Of a DNA stretch of 64,000 nucleotides, positions 1 to 8,651 are shown piece after piece. Positions within the stretch are counted from its first letter, which is position 1; each line of letters opens with the position of its first letter. Under the pieces are notes generated by a model. It made no database searches and was not told the origin of the DNA. It saw only the letters and a list, made by a program, of their open reading frames with translations. This DNA is from Parabacteroides chongii. GTDB lineage: Bacteria > Bacteroidota > Bacteroidia > Bacteroidales > Tannerellaceae. The DNA lies in assembly GCF_029581355.1 (NCBI RefSeq), contig NZ_CP120849.1, positions 900,501 through 964,500 on the forward strand. The letters run 5' to 3'. The position numbers were made by a program, and so were the translations under genes.

Positions 1-152
1 CTGACATAGTTTCTAAGTTGAAAGTTGGCAAATGACTGCTGACAGATAAAACTGCAACTGCCTGTTGTCAACATGATTAATAATATATTAGTAACAAACT
101 TATTCTATAAAAAGGATAACAAACGGAATTTTTTAACAGTCGGCAGTCTTTA
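1..152. other. intergenic left edge
   Basis: This AT-rich stretch lies downstream of the minus-strand membrane protein. It contains short repeated words built on TGACAG and GTTGAAAG, similar to other intergenic repeats in the window. I see no convincing gene; the one open frame here (73-255) runs into the antisense of the next gene. Confidence 0.5.
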
Positions 153-1163
153 TTATTCTACTGCCAGCTCTTTGCTGTTATCTCTGTTGGTAAGCGGCAA
201 AGCCACAATACCGAACAAACCGCATAACACCGTCCAGACTGTCTGTACTGTATGAACCACAAGGGCAAAAGCGGCAGCATCATTCTCGTTGACACCGAAG
301 CAAACCAATGTAGCGATCACCATAAAATGCCAGGCTCCGATACCTGCCTGTACAGGGACGGCAACCCCGATACTACTCATGGTAAAGGCGATCAGTCCGA
401 CCGTTATCCCCAAATCGCGGGTGAAGTCAAAAGCGTAGAACGTGATATAGAAATAACAGAAATAACCACCCCATATCATCAGTGTCTGTAAGACGAAACG
501 GTCTTTCTGCTTTAAGAGCCAGATGCTCTTCATTCCGTCCCATACATTCAGCAACAACGCCTTTGCTTTCTGAACCAGCGTAAAGTTACTCATATATTTG
601 AAAACAAACCAAATTCCGGCAACTAAAATTACTGCACCTACGTAAATCCATATCGAATCGAACATTTTCTGAAAGCCTTCGAGCAACGCCGGATTGCGTG
701 CAAAGAAACTGATAAAGAAGTCGAAATTGAATATAAAGATCAGCAAAGTGATCGTTCCGACCACGATCGTATCGCTCACACGGTCGATCAGCAAGGTCCC
801 GAACAATTTGGTGAAAGGAATCTTATCGTATTTGGTGATGATTCCGCAACGCCATACTTCCCCGACACGCGGCAATACCATATTCACGGCATAATTACCC
901 AGCACGGCATAAATGATATTACTCATCTTGAAGCGTTCACCCAAAGAGGAGATCAACAGCCCCCAACGCAATCCGCGGACCACGTTGGCAAACAAACCGA
1001 ACAGCAAAGAAACCAGTATTATATCATATCTCACCCCTTCACGGATAACGCGCCATATCTCGCTGATATCCATATTGCTATACAGAAACCACAGCAACAA
1101 ACAGCCAAAACCTAAGGGTAAAAATATCTTGACAAACGTTTGTAGGATACTCTTAAAATTCAT
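153..1163 (-). CDS. flippase-like integral membrane protein (lysylphosphatidylglycerol synthase TM-region family)
   Basis: The 336-residue protein is almost entirely hydrophobic, with about eight predicted membrane helices and no soluble catalytic domain. The conserved family pattern is visible: a first helix near residues 12-30, then a GLRW segment near 64-67, NMVLPRVGEVWR near 95-106 and a helix before VPVQAGIGAWH near the C-terminus. It belongs to the UPF0104/YbhN-like family, whose better-known members are the membrane half of MprF; family proteins are thought to move lipids or precursors across the inner membrane. The substrate cannot be told from sequence. It is divergent from rsmA, with a minus-strand -7 box (CAAAGATA on the plus strand) at 1210-1217. 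Confidence 0.8.
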   Translation of the reverse strand: MNFKSILQTFVKIFLPLGFGCLLLWFLYSNMDISEIWRVIREGVRYDIILVSLLFGLFANVVRGLRWGLLISSLGERFKMSNIIYAVLGNYAVNMVLPRVGEVWRCGIITKYDKIPFTKLFGTLLIDRVSDTIVVGTITLLIFIFNFDFFISFFARNPALLEGFQKMFDSIWIYVGAVILVAGIWFVFKYMSNFTLVQKAKALLLNVWDGMKSIWLLKQKDRFVLQTLMIWGGYFCYFYITFYAFDFTRDLGITVGLIAFTMSSIGVAVPVQAGIGAWHFMVIATLVCFGVNENDAAAFALVVHTVQTVWTVLCGLFGIVALPLTNRDNSKELAVE

Positions 1164-1193
1164 TCTACGTAGGATACTTTAAATTATTTGTTG

Positions 1194-1201
1194 TATTTTT
1201 G
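1194..1201 (+). promoter_or_regulatory. -7 box for rsmA-mgtE
   Basis: TATTTTTG fits the Bacteroidetes TAnnTTTG -7 element about 60 bp before rsmA. No clear -33 box. The opposing minus-strand box at 1210-1217 would serve the gene to the left, so two divergent promoters overlap here. Confidence 0.55.
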
Positions 1202-1259
1202 TACACCCGCAAAGATAAGCATTATATTTTAATACAAACATTTTAGATCGAATAACCGG

Positions 1260-2045
1260 ATGAGATTAGTTAAGCCAAAGAAAGCATTAGGACAGCACTT
1301 CCTGAAGGATTTACAGATCGCACAGCGTATTTCAGACACGTTGTCGGACTACAAAGATTTACCGGTTTTAGAGATCGGTCCGGGTATGGGCGTGCTTACC
1401 CAGCATCTGCTGACGGCGGGTCACGACCTGACAGTTGTGGAACTGGATATGGAGTCAGTCGATTACCTGGAACAGAACTTTCCGGCACTCGAAGGACGTA
1501 TCCTCGCTGAAGATTTCCTCAGGTTGGACCTGGCGAAACTTTTCCCCGGCCAGTTCTGCGTGATCGGAAATTATCCTTATAATATATCCAGTCAGATATT
1601 CTTTAAAGTACTCGATTATAAAGAACATGTCCCGTGTTGTTCCGGAATGATCCAGAAAGAGGTCGCTGAACGTCTGGCAGCCGGACCGGGAAGCAAAACA
1701 TATGGTATCCTGAGTGTCCTGCTGCAAGCCTGGTACACGGTGGAATATCTTTTTACTGTCAGTGAACAAGTTTTCGATCCGCCCCCAAAAGTGAAAAGCG
1801 CAGTTATCCGGATGGTCCGGAACGACCGGAAAGAACTGGGATGCGACGAAAAGCTATTCAAGACAGTGGTAAAAACGTCTTTCAATCAACGCCGCAAAAC
1901 CCTACGCAATTCAATGAAGCCTTTGCTGGGCAAAGACTGCCCGGACTATGCGCTTCCTATCTTCGACAAACGCCCCGAACAGCTTTCGGTGGAACAGTTC
2001 GTCGAACTCACATTGATCGCAGACCGTCATCTGAAAAATATCTAA
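1260..2045 (+). CDS. rsmA: 16S rRNA (adenine1518-N6/adenine1519-N6)-dimethyltransferase
   Basis: This is RsmA/KsgA, which dimethylates the two adjacent adenines in helix 45 of 16S rRNA using S-adenosylmethionine, late in 30S assembly. The signature KKALGQHFLKD is at residues 7-17, the SAM-binding motif I (VLEIGPGMGVLT) at about 36-47 and the catalytic NYPY at 104-107. At 261 residues it has the usual length. The ATG follows the promoter by about 60 bp. mgtE starts 12 bp after its stop, so the two are probably co-transcribed. Confidence 0.96.
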   Translation: MRLVKPKKALGQHFLKDLQIAQRISDTLSDYKDLPVLEIGPGMGVLTQHLLTAGHDLTVVELDMESVDYLEQNFPALEGRILAEDFLRLDLAKLFPGQFCVIGNYPYNISSQIFFKVLDYKEHVPCCSGMIQKEVAERLAAGPGSKTYGILSVLLQAWYTVEYLFTVSEQVFDPPPKVKSAVIRMVRNDRKELGCDEKLFKTVVKTSFNQRRKTLRNSMKPLLGKDCPDYALPIFDKRPEQLSVEQFVELTLIADRHLKNI

Positions 2046-2057
2046 AAAAGAACAGGC

Positions 2058-3404
2058 ATGGTTGAAATGACGAAAGACTATATCGAGAACCTGAAAAATA
2101 TCATCGCCGACAAAGACGATGCCAAGGCTCAGGCATTGCTTCACGATCTATATCCGGCAGATATCGCCGAATTGTACCAGGAGCTGAACCTGCGGGAAGC
2201 TATCTATCTGTATTTGCTCATGGATGGCGACAAGGCTGCCGATGTCCTGATGGAACTGGATGAAGAAGATCGTCACAAGTTACTGAAAGAATTACCCAAC
2301 GAGCTGATCGCCAAACGCTTCGTCGACAATATGGAAACCGACGACGCGGTAGACCTGATGCGTGAGTTGGATGAAGATACGCAGGAAGAGATTCTTTCGC
2401 ATATCGAAGACGTGGAGCAGGCGGGCGATATCGTCGACCTGTTAAAGTACGACGAGGACACTGCCGGTGGTTTGATGGGTACGGAGATGATCGTGGTCAA
2501 CGAGAACTGGAGTATGCCGCAGTGTATCGACGAAATGCGTAAGCAGGCGGAAGATATGGACGAAATCTATTATGTATATGTAATAGATGACGACGAACGC
2601 CTGAAAGGTGTTCTTCCCTTGCAGCGTCTGATCACCAATCCGTCTGTTTCGAAGATCAAGCATGTCATGAAGAAGGAGCCTATCTCCGTCCGCGACAGTG
2701 ACAGTATCGAAGAGGTGGCTGAAACGATCGAGAAGTACGACCTTGTGGCGCTGCCGGTTGTCGACAGTATCGGACGTCTGGTCGGTCGTATCACGATCGA
2801 CGACGTAATGGACGAAGTACGCGAACAGCACGAACGTGACTACCAGTTGGCTTCCGGTATCTCGCAGGACGTGGAGACTTCGGATAATGTATTTACCCAG
2901 ACGGCGGCACGTCTTCCCTGGTTGCTGATCGGTATGATCGGAGGACTGGCCAACTCGGTCATTCTAGGCGGTTTCGAAGGAAATCTGGCAAGTAATCCCA
3001 AGATGGCGCTGTTCATTCCGCTGATTGGCGGGACGGGGGGTAATGTCGGAATACAATCTTCGGCTATCGTCGTACAGGGGTTGGCAAATAACTCTCTGAA
3101 ACAGGATAATATTATTCCGCAGATATTAAAGGAAGGGGTCGTTTCGCTGATCAATGCCAGTATTATCAGCCTGGTTGTATTCGTATACAATTTCTTTATG
3201 CTGGGCGACAAAGGGATTACGGCTTCCGTTTCCCTCAGCTTGTTTGCAGTCGTCATGTTCGCCAGCGTTTTCGGCACGCTTGTCCCAATGACGCTCGATC
3301 GCCTGAAGATCGATCCGGCATTGGCTACAGGACCGTTTATCACAATTACCAACGATATTATCGGAATGATGATTTATATGTTCATATCTTCGGCGTTGAC
3401 GTAA
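2058..3404 (+). CDS. mgtE: magnesium transporter MgtE
   Basis: MgtE is a homodimeric inner-membrane Mg2+ channel gated by cytosolic Mg2+. The 448 residues show the family order: an acidic, helical N domain (about 1-130, with repeated DLMRELDEDTQEE-type helices), a CBS pair (about 135-260), a plug helix and a five-helix membrane domain. The pore region carries the family hallmark GGTGGNVGIQSS. A second in-frame ATG lies three codons in and could be the start. It is probably co-transcribed with rsmA; no functional link to rRNA methylation is implied. Confidence 0.95.
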   Translation: MVEMTKDYIENLKNIIADKDDAKAQALLHDLYPADIAELYQELNLREAIYLYLLMDGDKAADVLMELDEEDRHKLLKELPNELIAKRFVDNMETDDAVDLMRELDEDTQEEILSHIEDVEQAGDIVDLLKYDEDTAGGLMGTEMIVVNENWSMPQCIDEMRKQAEDMDEIYYVYVIDDDERLKGVLPLQRLITNPSVSKIKHVMKKEPISVRDSDSIEEVAETIEKYDLVALPVVDSIGRLVGRITIDDVMDEVREQHERDYQLASGISQDVETSDNVFTQTAARLPWLLIGMIGGLANSVILGGFEGNLASNPKMALFIPLIGGTGGNVGIQSSAIVVQGLANNSLKQDNIIPQILKEGVVSLINASIISLVVFVYNFFMLGDKGITASVSLSLFAVVMFASVFGTLVPMTLDRLKIDPALATGPFITITNDIIGMMIYMFISSALT

Positions 3405-3470
3405 TAGGGAAATCAATCATCAGACTATGTTAAATTAATATGTTGTAGAACATATTTCATATAGAACTGT

Positions 3471-3478
3471 TATCTTTG
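3471..3478 (+). promoter_or_regulatory. -7 box for lrgA-lrgB pair
   Basis: TATCTTTG matches TAnnTTTG 28 bp before the lrgA-like ATG. No well-spaced -33 box is visible. Confidence 0.55.
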
Positions 3479-3505
3479 CAGTGAATAATAAAACAGCGAA
3501 GAAAT

Positions 3506-3856
3506 ATGCTAAAACAAGCATTTTACATTCTGTTCTTCTATTTTACCGGAGAATTTATCAGTTCTTTCATTGATGGCTTTATCCCGGGGAGCGTCATCGG
3601 TATGATATTGTTATTCCTGGCATTGGTATTCAAATTGGTCAAGCCAGCGAATGTAAAGAAACTATCGACGATCCTGACTGAGAACATGGGGTTGTTCTTC
3701 CTTCCTGCCGGTGTCGGACTTATGAGTTCTCTCGGCATTATCTCACAATATTGGGCAGTAATCGTTACGGCATCCGTGGTCAGCACCATCCTGGTCATCG
3801 CCAGCGTCGCCCTTATCCAACAAAAACTCGGCAAGGAGGGCGAAAGCAATGAATAG
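3506..3856 (+). CDS. CidA/LrgA family membrane protein
   Basis: This 116-residue protein has about four hydrophobic helices and the CidA/LrgA family feature of a PGSVIGMILLFL segment near residues 28-39. Family members are described as holin-like or as metabolite-export subunits that work with an LrgB/CidB partner. That partner is encoded immediately downstream with an 8-bp overlap, which supports co-translation and a joint function. Whether this pair modulates murein hydrolases or exports small organic acids cannot be read from the sequence. Confidence 0.9.
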   Translation: MLKQAFYILFFYFTGEFISSFIDGFIPGSVIGMILLFLALVFKLVKPANVKKLSTILTENMGLFFLPAGVGLMSSLGIISQYWAVIVTASVVSTILVIASVALIQQKLGKEGESNE

Positions 3857-4547
3857 TCTGGCACACTCCGAAGTATTTGCACTTACTCTAGTGATCGGTA
3901 CTTACCTGGCAGCACTTGCATTATATAAAAAGACGCGTATCAGCCTGCTGAACCCGTTGCTGACTTCCATATTCGTTATCATTCTCGTTTTAAAGACAAT
4001 GGGGATAGAGTACGAATCTTTCCAAAAAGGAAGCCATCTGATCCATTTCATGCTGGGTCCTTCGGTCGTAGCATTGGGATTTGTCCTCTATGACCAGATA
4101 CAATATCTGAAAGGGAATGTGATTTCCATCCTTACTTCCGTATTTGTCGGAGCCATTATAGGCATCGTCAGCGTTATCGTGATCGGCGACCTGATGGGAG
4201 CCGACCAGGCATTGATCGCCTCGCTTCAACCGAAATCGGTAACAACTCCTATCGCCATGGGGATTGCGGAAAAAGCCGGCGGAATACCTTCGCTGACTGC
4301 TGTGATTGTCGTAGCCGTAGGTATATTCGGCAGTATTGTCGGACCGTTTGTCATGAAAGTACTCGGCATAGAAAGCCGGATTGCCAAGGGATTAGCCCTC
4401 GGAGCCTCTTCACATGGACTGGGCACTTCCGTTGCCATTCAGATCGGAGCTATCGAAGGCGCTTTGAGCGGATTAGCGATCGGACTGATGGGAATCATGA
4501 CCGCTATTCTGGTTCCGGTAATCAGTTTTATCATTTCCCTGTTTTAG
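3849..4547 (+). CDS. LrgB/CidB family membrane protein
   Basis: The 232-residue protein is hydrophobic throughout. It contains the LrgB hallmark around residues 124-150 (LQPKSVTTPIAMGIAE, then a GG-I-P segment) and the HGLGTS motif near residue 190. Its start overlaps the end of the CidA/LrgA gene by 8 bp, so the two form a translationally coupled pair. Length and helix pattern are normal for the family. The pair sits alone between mgtE and efp, with no LytSR-type regulator nearby. Confidence 0.93.
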   Translation: MNSLAHSEVFALTLVIGTYLAALALYKKTRISLLNPLLTSIFVIILVLKTMGIEYESFQKGSHLIHFMLGPSVVALGFVLYDQIQYLKGNVISILTSVFVGAIIGIVSVIVIGDLMGADQALIASLQPKSVTTPIAMGIAEKAGGIPSLTAVIVVAVGIFGSIVGPFVMKVLGIESRIAKGLALGASSHGLGTSVAIQIGAIEGALSGLAIGLMGIMTAILVPVISFIISLF

Positions 4548-4628
4548 ATCAATTCTTTCTCCTAGGGCTGCTGTAAATCATATCAGACTGATTTGCAACC
4601 CATTTCTAAAGAAAAAAGATAGGCATGT

Positions 4629-4660
4629 ATTGGTTCTTTAAGAGGAAAACACTACTTTTG
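4629..4660 (+). promoter_or_regulatory. efp promoter (-33 and -7)
   Basis: ATTG at 4629-4632 and TACTTTTG at 4653-4660 are separated by 20 nt. This is a complete Bacteroidetes housekeeping promoter and one of the clearest in the window. It predicts a leader of roughly 50 nt before the efp ATG. Confidence 0.75.
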
Positions 4661-4715
4661 TACCCAAAAATGACCGGAGACAATTCAAAAAAACATTATA
4701 AATAAAAATATTCGT

Positions 4716-5282
4716 ATGATTAATTCACAAGACATTAAAAAAGGAACTTGTATTCGTTTGGATGGCAAACTGTATTTCTGTGTTGACTTCCTTCACGTAA
4801 AACCGGGAAAAGGAAACACAATTATGCGTACTACATTAAAAGACGTAGTAAAAGGAGGCCAGATCGAACGTCGCTTCAATATCGGTGAAAAACTGGAAGA
4901 TGTACGCGTAGAACGTCGTCCTTATCAATATACTTATGCAGAAGGCGAACACTACCACTTTATGAATCAGGAAACATTCGAAGATGTTATTATCGACAAA
5001 GAACTGATCAACGGCGTCGATTATATGATCGAAGGACAGATCGTTGAAGTTGTTTCCGATGCATCTACTGAAACTGTTCTTTTCGCCGATATGCCTACAA
5101 AAGTTCAGTTAAAGATCACTTATACTGAACCGGGTGTAAAAGGCGATACAGCTACTAACACATTGAAACCGGCCACAGTTGAATCAGGAGCAGAAGTTCG
5201 TGTTCCGTTGTTTATCAACGAAGGCGAAATCATCGAAATCAACACGACAGACGGTTCTTATGTAGGACGTATCCGCGAATGA
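4716..5282 (+). CDS. efp: translation elongation factor P
   Basis: EF-P binds between the P and E sites and relieves stalling at consecutive prolines. The 188 residues cover the KOW-like N domain and two OB domains. The loop that enters the peptidyl-transferase centre reads HVKPGKGNT, placing K32 at the position that is modified or left bare in other EF-Ps. The C-terminal signature near 150-180 ends in DGSYVGRIRE. It is transcribed alone from a strong promoter. An imperfect palindrome follows its stop. Confidence 0.97.
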   Translation: MINSQDIKKGTCIRLDGKLYFCVDFLHVKPGKGNTIMRTTLKDVVKGGQIERRFNIGEKLEDVRVERRPYQYTYAEGEHYHFMNQETFEDVIIDKELINGVDYMIEGQIVEVVSDASTETVLFADMPTKVQLKITYTEPGVKGDTATNTLKPATVESGAEVRVPLFINEGEIIEINTTDGSYVGRIRE

Positions 5283-5292
5283 TACTATTACT

Positions 5293-5320
5293 GTAAGGGT
5301 GGTTCGCGAACCGCCCTTAC
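5293..5320. repeat. REP-like palindrome (GGTTCGCGAACC core)
   Basis: A 28-bp near-perfect palindrome lies between efp and radC, broken by one G/T pair. The core GGTTCGCGAACC is related to the palindrome at 59247-59266. It lacks a following T-tract, so it is a REP-type repeat rather than a standard terminator, though an RNA hairpin could still protect the efp 3' end. Confidence 0.7.
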
Positions 5321-5336
5321 CAAAACACATACAACT

Positions 5337-6017
5337 ATGAAAATAAAAGAATGGGCAGAAGAAGACCGCCCGCGTGAAAAAATGTTACTCAAAGGCGTTG
5401 CCTCTCTCAGTGAAGCCGAACTCCTGGCTATCCTGATCGGTTCGGGCAATAGTAATGAAACAGCCGTACAACTTTCACAACGTATCCTCAACACTGTAGA
5501 CAACAATCTGAATGCATTGGCAAAGCTGACTATCCAGGAGCTTATTTCCGGCTTCAAAGGTATCGGTGAAGCGAAAGCCATTACGATTTGTGCCGCCCTC
5601 GAAATAGGCAAACGCCGTAATCTGGCCGACCCGATCCTCCGCCAGTCCATCCGGAGCAGCCACGACGCTTACTCCCTGTTCCACCCCTTGCTCTGTGACC
5701 TGCCTCACGAAGAGCTGTGGATTGCCCTGACCAACCGTGCAGGAAAAGTTCTGAGCAAAGTCCGGATCAGCCAGGGAGGAACCGGAGAGACCTCTGCCGA
5801 CCTGCGTATCATCCTGAAAACAGCCATCAACGCACTGGCAGCAGGTATTATTCTCTGCCACAATCATCCTTCGGGAAATACCCGTCCGAGTTCACAGGAC
5901 GACTCCCTCACCAAACGTCTGTATAAAGCTGCCGAATTGCTGGAAATTAATCTACTCGACCACATAATCCTCTCCGACGGGAGCTACTTCAGTTATGCAG
6001 ACGAAGGACAACTTTAA
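5337..6017 (+). CDS. radC: RadC family JAB-domain protein
   Basis: The 226-residue protein has an N-terminal helix-hairpin-helix region (about 20-95, with GFKGIGEAKA) and a C-terminal JAB/MPN domain. The metal-binding JAMM motif is intact: H175 and H177 in HNHPSG, then S185 and D188. RadC was named for DNA repair, but a repair role is doubtful and the fold is that of a metalloprotease/isopeptidase. The length is normal. AT-rich repeats follow its stop. Confidence 0.92.
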   Translation: MKIKEWAEEDRPREKMLLKGVASLSEAELLAILIGSGNSNETAVQLSQRILNTVDNNLNALAKLTIQELISGFKGIGEAKAITICAALEIGKRRNLADPILRQSIRSSHDAYSLFHPLLCDLPHEELWIALTNRAGKVLSKVRISQGGTGETSADLRIILKTAINALAAGIILCHNHPSGNTRPSSQDDSLTKRLYKAAELLEINLLDHIILSDGSYFSYADEGQL

Positions 6018-6019
6018 AG

Positions 6020-6132
6020 AATTGAAAATTGAGAATTGAGAATTGAAAATTAAAGGGATAGGTGGGTAAACTATATACTAGGGTTAAATGTTTATCAGAT
6101 AATTATCAATTTTCAATTTTCAATTCTCAATT
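6020..6132. repeat. inverted pair of AATTGAAAATTGAG-type repeats
   Basis: The left arm (6020-6051) is four units of the AATTGARAATTG kind; the right arm (6101-6132) is the same family on the opposite strand. The two arms are near reverse complements around a 49-bp centre. Such repeats are common between Bacteroidetes genes and may form a long hairpin. The right arm lies directly upstream of the DUF59 gene, within its likely leader. Confidence 0.75.
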
Positions 6133-6164
6133 ATTTATTAAGTTTGCATTCAAATTAAAAGAAG

Positions 6165-6482
6165 ATGAACAACGAATTCCTCCAAACAGAAGAAGCGATT
6201 GTCGCCATGCTGAAAACAGTATACGATCCGGAAATACCGGTCAACGTATTCGATCTCGGCCTGATATATAAAGTAGACGTAGACGACGAAAAGAACGTCC
6301 GTATAGATATGACCCTGACTGCCCCGAATTGTCCGGCAGCCGACTTCATCCTGGAAGATGTACGCATGAAAGTGGAATCGGTAGACGGTGTGAACAACGT
6401 GGAAGTCAACCTCGTATTCGAACCGGAGTGGGATAAAGACATGATGTCGGAAGAGGCAAAACTGGAACTCGGTTTCTTATGA
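6165..6482 (+). CDS. DUF59/MIP18 family Fe-S cluster maturation protein
   Basis: This 105-residue protein is a single DUF59 (MIP18/PaaD/SufT-like) domain. The family helps insert or transfer iron-sulfur clusters. The defining pattern is present: DPEIPVNVFDLGLIY near residues 21-35, then MTLTAPNCPAAD with the conserved Cys at position 56. It is not next to suf genes here. The downstream hydrolase starts inside its stop codon (ATGA overlap), so the two are translationally coupled, although no functional connection is known. Confidence 0.9.
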   Translation: MNNEFLQTEEAIVAMLKTVYDPEIPVNVFDLGLIYKVDVDDEKNVRIDMTLTAPNCPAADFILEDVRMKVESVDGVNNVEVNLVFEPEWDKDMMSEEAKLELGFL

Positions 6483-7255
6483 ATTCATCCCGGAAGAAAA
6501 TATTTTTTGCATCGGACGCTCACCTGGGCGCCCGATTTCATAAAGACCCGCTGGCCATTGAGAAAAAGCTGGTGCGTTGGCTCGACAGCATCAAAGACGA
6601 GGCAACGGCAATCTATTTTCTGGGGGATATGTTCGACTACTGGTACGAATACAAATATGTCGTACCTAAAGGATTCATCCGTTTTCTCGGTAAACTGGCA
6701 GAACTGTCGGACAGCGGGGTAGAAATTCATATTTTCATCGGTAACCACGATATCTGGATGTTCGATTACCTGCCGAATGAGATCGGTGCAATTATTCATC
6801 GCGACGTATTGATTACCGATTTGCTGGGTAAACGTTTCTTCCTCGGTCACGGTGACGAAGTGGATTACCGCAGCAAGGCTTTCCGTTTTATCCGTGCCCT
6901 TTTCCGCAATAAATTCTGCCAATGGCTGTATGCCGGCATCCATCCCCGCTGGACTTTCGGCTTTGCATTAGGCTGGTCGCTGAGCAGCCGCAAAAAAGGA
7001 TTGGAAAAGCACAAGACAAGTGAGGCAGCCGATTATCAGGGAGAAGACTGCGAATATATGGTTCTCTTTGCCAAAGAATATCTGAAAACACATCCTGATA
7101 TCAACTTCTTTATTTTCGGCCATCGCCATATCATGCTCGACCTGATGCTCTCCCGCACTTCCCGCCTGCTGATAGCCGGTGACTGGATGAGACTGTTCTC
7201 GTACATTGTATGGGATGGAGAAAGCCTGTTCCTTGAACAGTTCGAAGTGGAATAA
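6479..7255 (+). CDS. lpxH: UDP-2,3-diacylglucosamine diphosphatase (LpxH-type metallophosphoesterase)
   Basis: The 258 residues form a calcineurin-like phosphoesterase of the LpxH group, which cleaves UDP-2,3-diacylglucosamine to lipid X at the inner face of the inner membrane during lipid A synthesis. Metal ligands are visible: D13 and H15 (SDAHLG), D50 (GDMFDYW), N89-H90 (GNHD), H124 (LGHGDE) and a GHRH motif near residue 216. A hydrophobic helical insert between 128 and 165 fits the LpxH substrate cap. The start overlaps the DUF59 stop. LpxH is the best match; a related phosphoesterase of other specificity is less likely. Confidence 0.87.
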   Translation: MNSSRKKIFFASDAHLGARFHKDPLAIEKKLVRWLDSIKDEATAIYFLGDMFDYWYEYKYVVPKGFIRFLGKLAELSDSGVEIHIFIGNHDIWMFDYLPNEIGAIIHRDVLITDLLGKRFFLGHGDEVDYRSKAFRFIRALFRNKFCQWLYAGIHPRWTFGFALGWSLSSRKKGLEKHKTSEAADYQGEDCEYMVLFAKEYLKTHPDINFFIFGHRHIMLDLMLSRTSRLLIAGDWMRLFSYIVWDGESLFLEQFEVE

Positions 7256-7279
7256 ATGTTTCATACGATCATAAAAAAA

Positions 7280-7303
7280 CTGCTCCAACCGGTGTCGGAG
7301 CAG
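7280..7303 (-). terminator. intrinsic terminator between convergent genes
   Basis: A 7-bp stem (CTGCTCC/GGAGCAG) has an A-run on its left, so read on the minus strand it is a hairpin followed by a U-run. It ends transcription of the minus-strand ackA-pta side and sits just past the LpxH stop. Confidence 0.75.
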
Positions 7304-7409
7304 TCTAAACACTAATCCTGTGTTTTGTAAGCTGTGAGGATTAGTACTTCAATTATTCACGGCTGCAATTTACACAGTTTTCTTCAGATATTCCTCAATC
7401 GGGAGCAAT

Positions 7410-8573
7410 TTATTTATTTCCTTTGAGTGAAGACACATAAAAATCCCGTACCAGCAAGCCTATAACGCATAAATAAAAAAGAGTTACCGGAACACCCAGA
7501 TAACGGATCAGAGGCTCATTCAACGAGGTACAGAGTGCATATGAAAAGAAAGAGATCAGAGGTACTCCCAAAGCATTATAGAACTTAGAAGGGAAATACA
7601 TGATATAAACAATAGCCAGCAGGTCACCGGCATACATATACCGCTCGTGCATTCCCGGCAATAAGAAAGGAAAGATCACCGCTGAGAGAAGAGCCAGGCG
7701 AACCAAATAATCATCCGTTAACTCCGTCTTGTATTTTTTAGCCAGCAATCCGCCCGTCAAAAGAGCAAATAAGAATGTAAAGAGGATACCACCCCATTTT
7801 ACCGAATCATAATAATCGTTACTGATCCACATATACAAATTCGGGAATTGTAACGACAATTCCTCATAGTGACCGGACTGAGCAACGAAAACAGACAACA
7901 GTTCAGTCAACGGACGACCTGCACAATACGCAGGCAATAATGAAATCAGATAAACAGCAGGCACCAGCAGAAAATAGTACCATTTGATCCTGTTTCTCAG
8001 TAACAGTACAAAATAAAACGGGAAAAGCAGGACAGCCTGCAGCTTAAAGGAAAATGAAATCCCTAAAAACAGGATAGAAAGAAAAGAACGTTTCTTTAAC
8101 GCAAAATAAATACTGCCGATCAGGAATGAGACATATATCGAATCGCATTGCCCCCAATAAGAACTATTGATCAGTACAGTCGGCAATAGCGGAACGACCG
8201 CCAAAGCACACCATCTCACCCAGTTTTCCCTATATTTCTGACAGGCAATCCCACCTATAAACCAGGCTGCGACATATTCAAAACAAATCGACAACAACTT
8301 GATCGGAATAAGCGGCTCCCCTCCCAGTTTGGCAATTCCCAGCAAGAAATATAAATAAGCCGGTGAATAGTTCGCAAACTCAAAACGGAACGCCTGCCAA
8401 TAACCATGCGACCGGATAAACTCGACCCAGGGCTTCAGAAAGAAGGTATAATCACCCGGCTCGGGTATAAAGGGAATCATTAGCAGCTTGATCACCAATC
8501 CCATAGCGATCAACAGCGCAAGGAACTTTTTGTTTCTGAACAGAGATTGTAAAACAGGCAGGATCTTCAACAT
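7410..8573 (-). CDS. GT-C-like membrane glycosyltransferase (mannosyltransferase-type)
   Basis: The 387-residue polytopic protein has about ten membrane helices and an early loop motif (EPGDYTFFLKPW, residues 37-48) with an acidic residue where GT-C enzymes keep their catalytic Asp. A YSPAYLY segment follows near residue 68, and a YWGQCDS motif lies near 139-145. The pattern resembles GT87/PIG-M-type enzymes that use lipid-linked sugars on the outer face of the inner membrane. The acceptor is unknown. It starts 78 bp after ackA on the same strand, so it may share that transcript. Confidence 0.7.
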   Translation of the reverse strand: MLKILPVLQSLFRNKKFLALLIAMGLVIKLLMIPFIPEPGDYTFFLKPWVEFIRSHGYWQAFRFEFANYSPAYLYFLLGIAKLGGEPLIPIKLLSICFEYVAAWFIGGIACQKYRENWVRWCALAVVPLLPTVLINSSYWGQCDSIYVSFLIGSIYFALKKRSFLSILFLGISFSFKLQAVLLFPFYFVLLLRNRIKWYYFLLVPAVYLISLLPAYCAGRPLTELLSVFVAQSGHYEELSLQFPNLYMWISNDYYDSVKWGGILFTFLFALLTGGLLAKKYKTELTDDYLVRLALLSAVIFPFLLPGMHERYMYAGDLLAIVYIMYFPSKFYNALGVPLISFFSYALCTSLNEPLIRYLGVPVTLFYLCVIGLLVRDFYVSSLKGNK

Positions 8574-8651
8574 AGTATTTATTTTACAAAAAGACCGGAG
8601 GATAGTTATACACTATTCCTTCGGTCTTCTGATTAATATCCGGGTATCTGT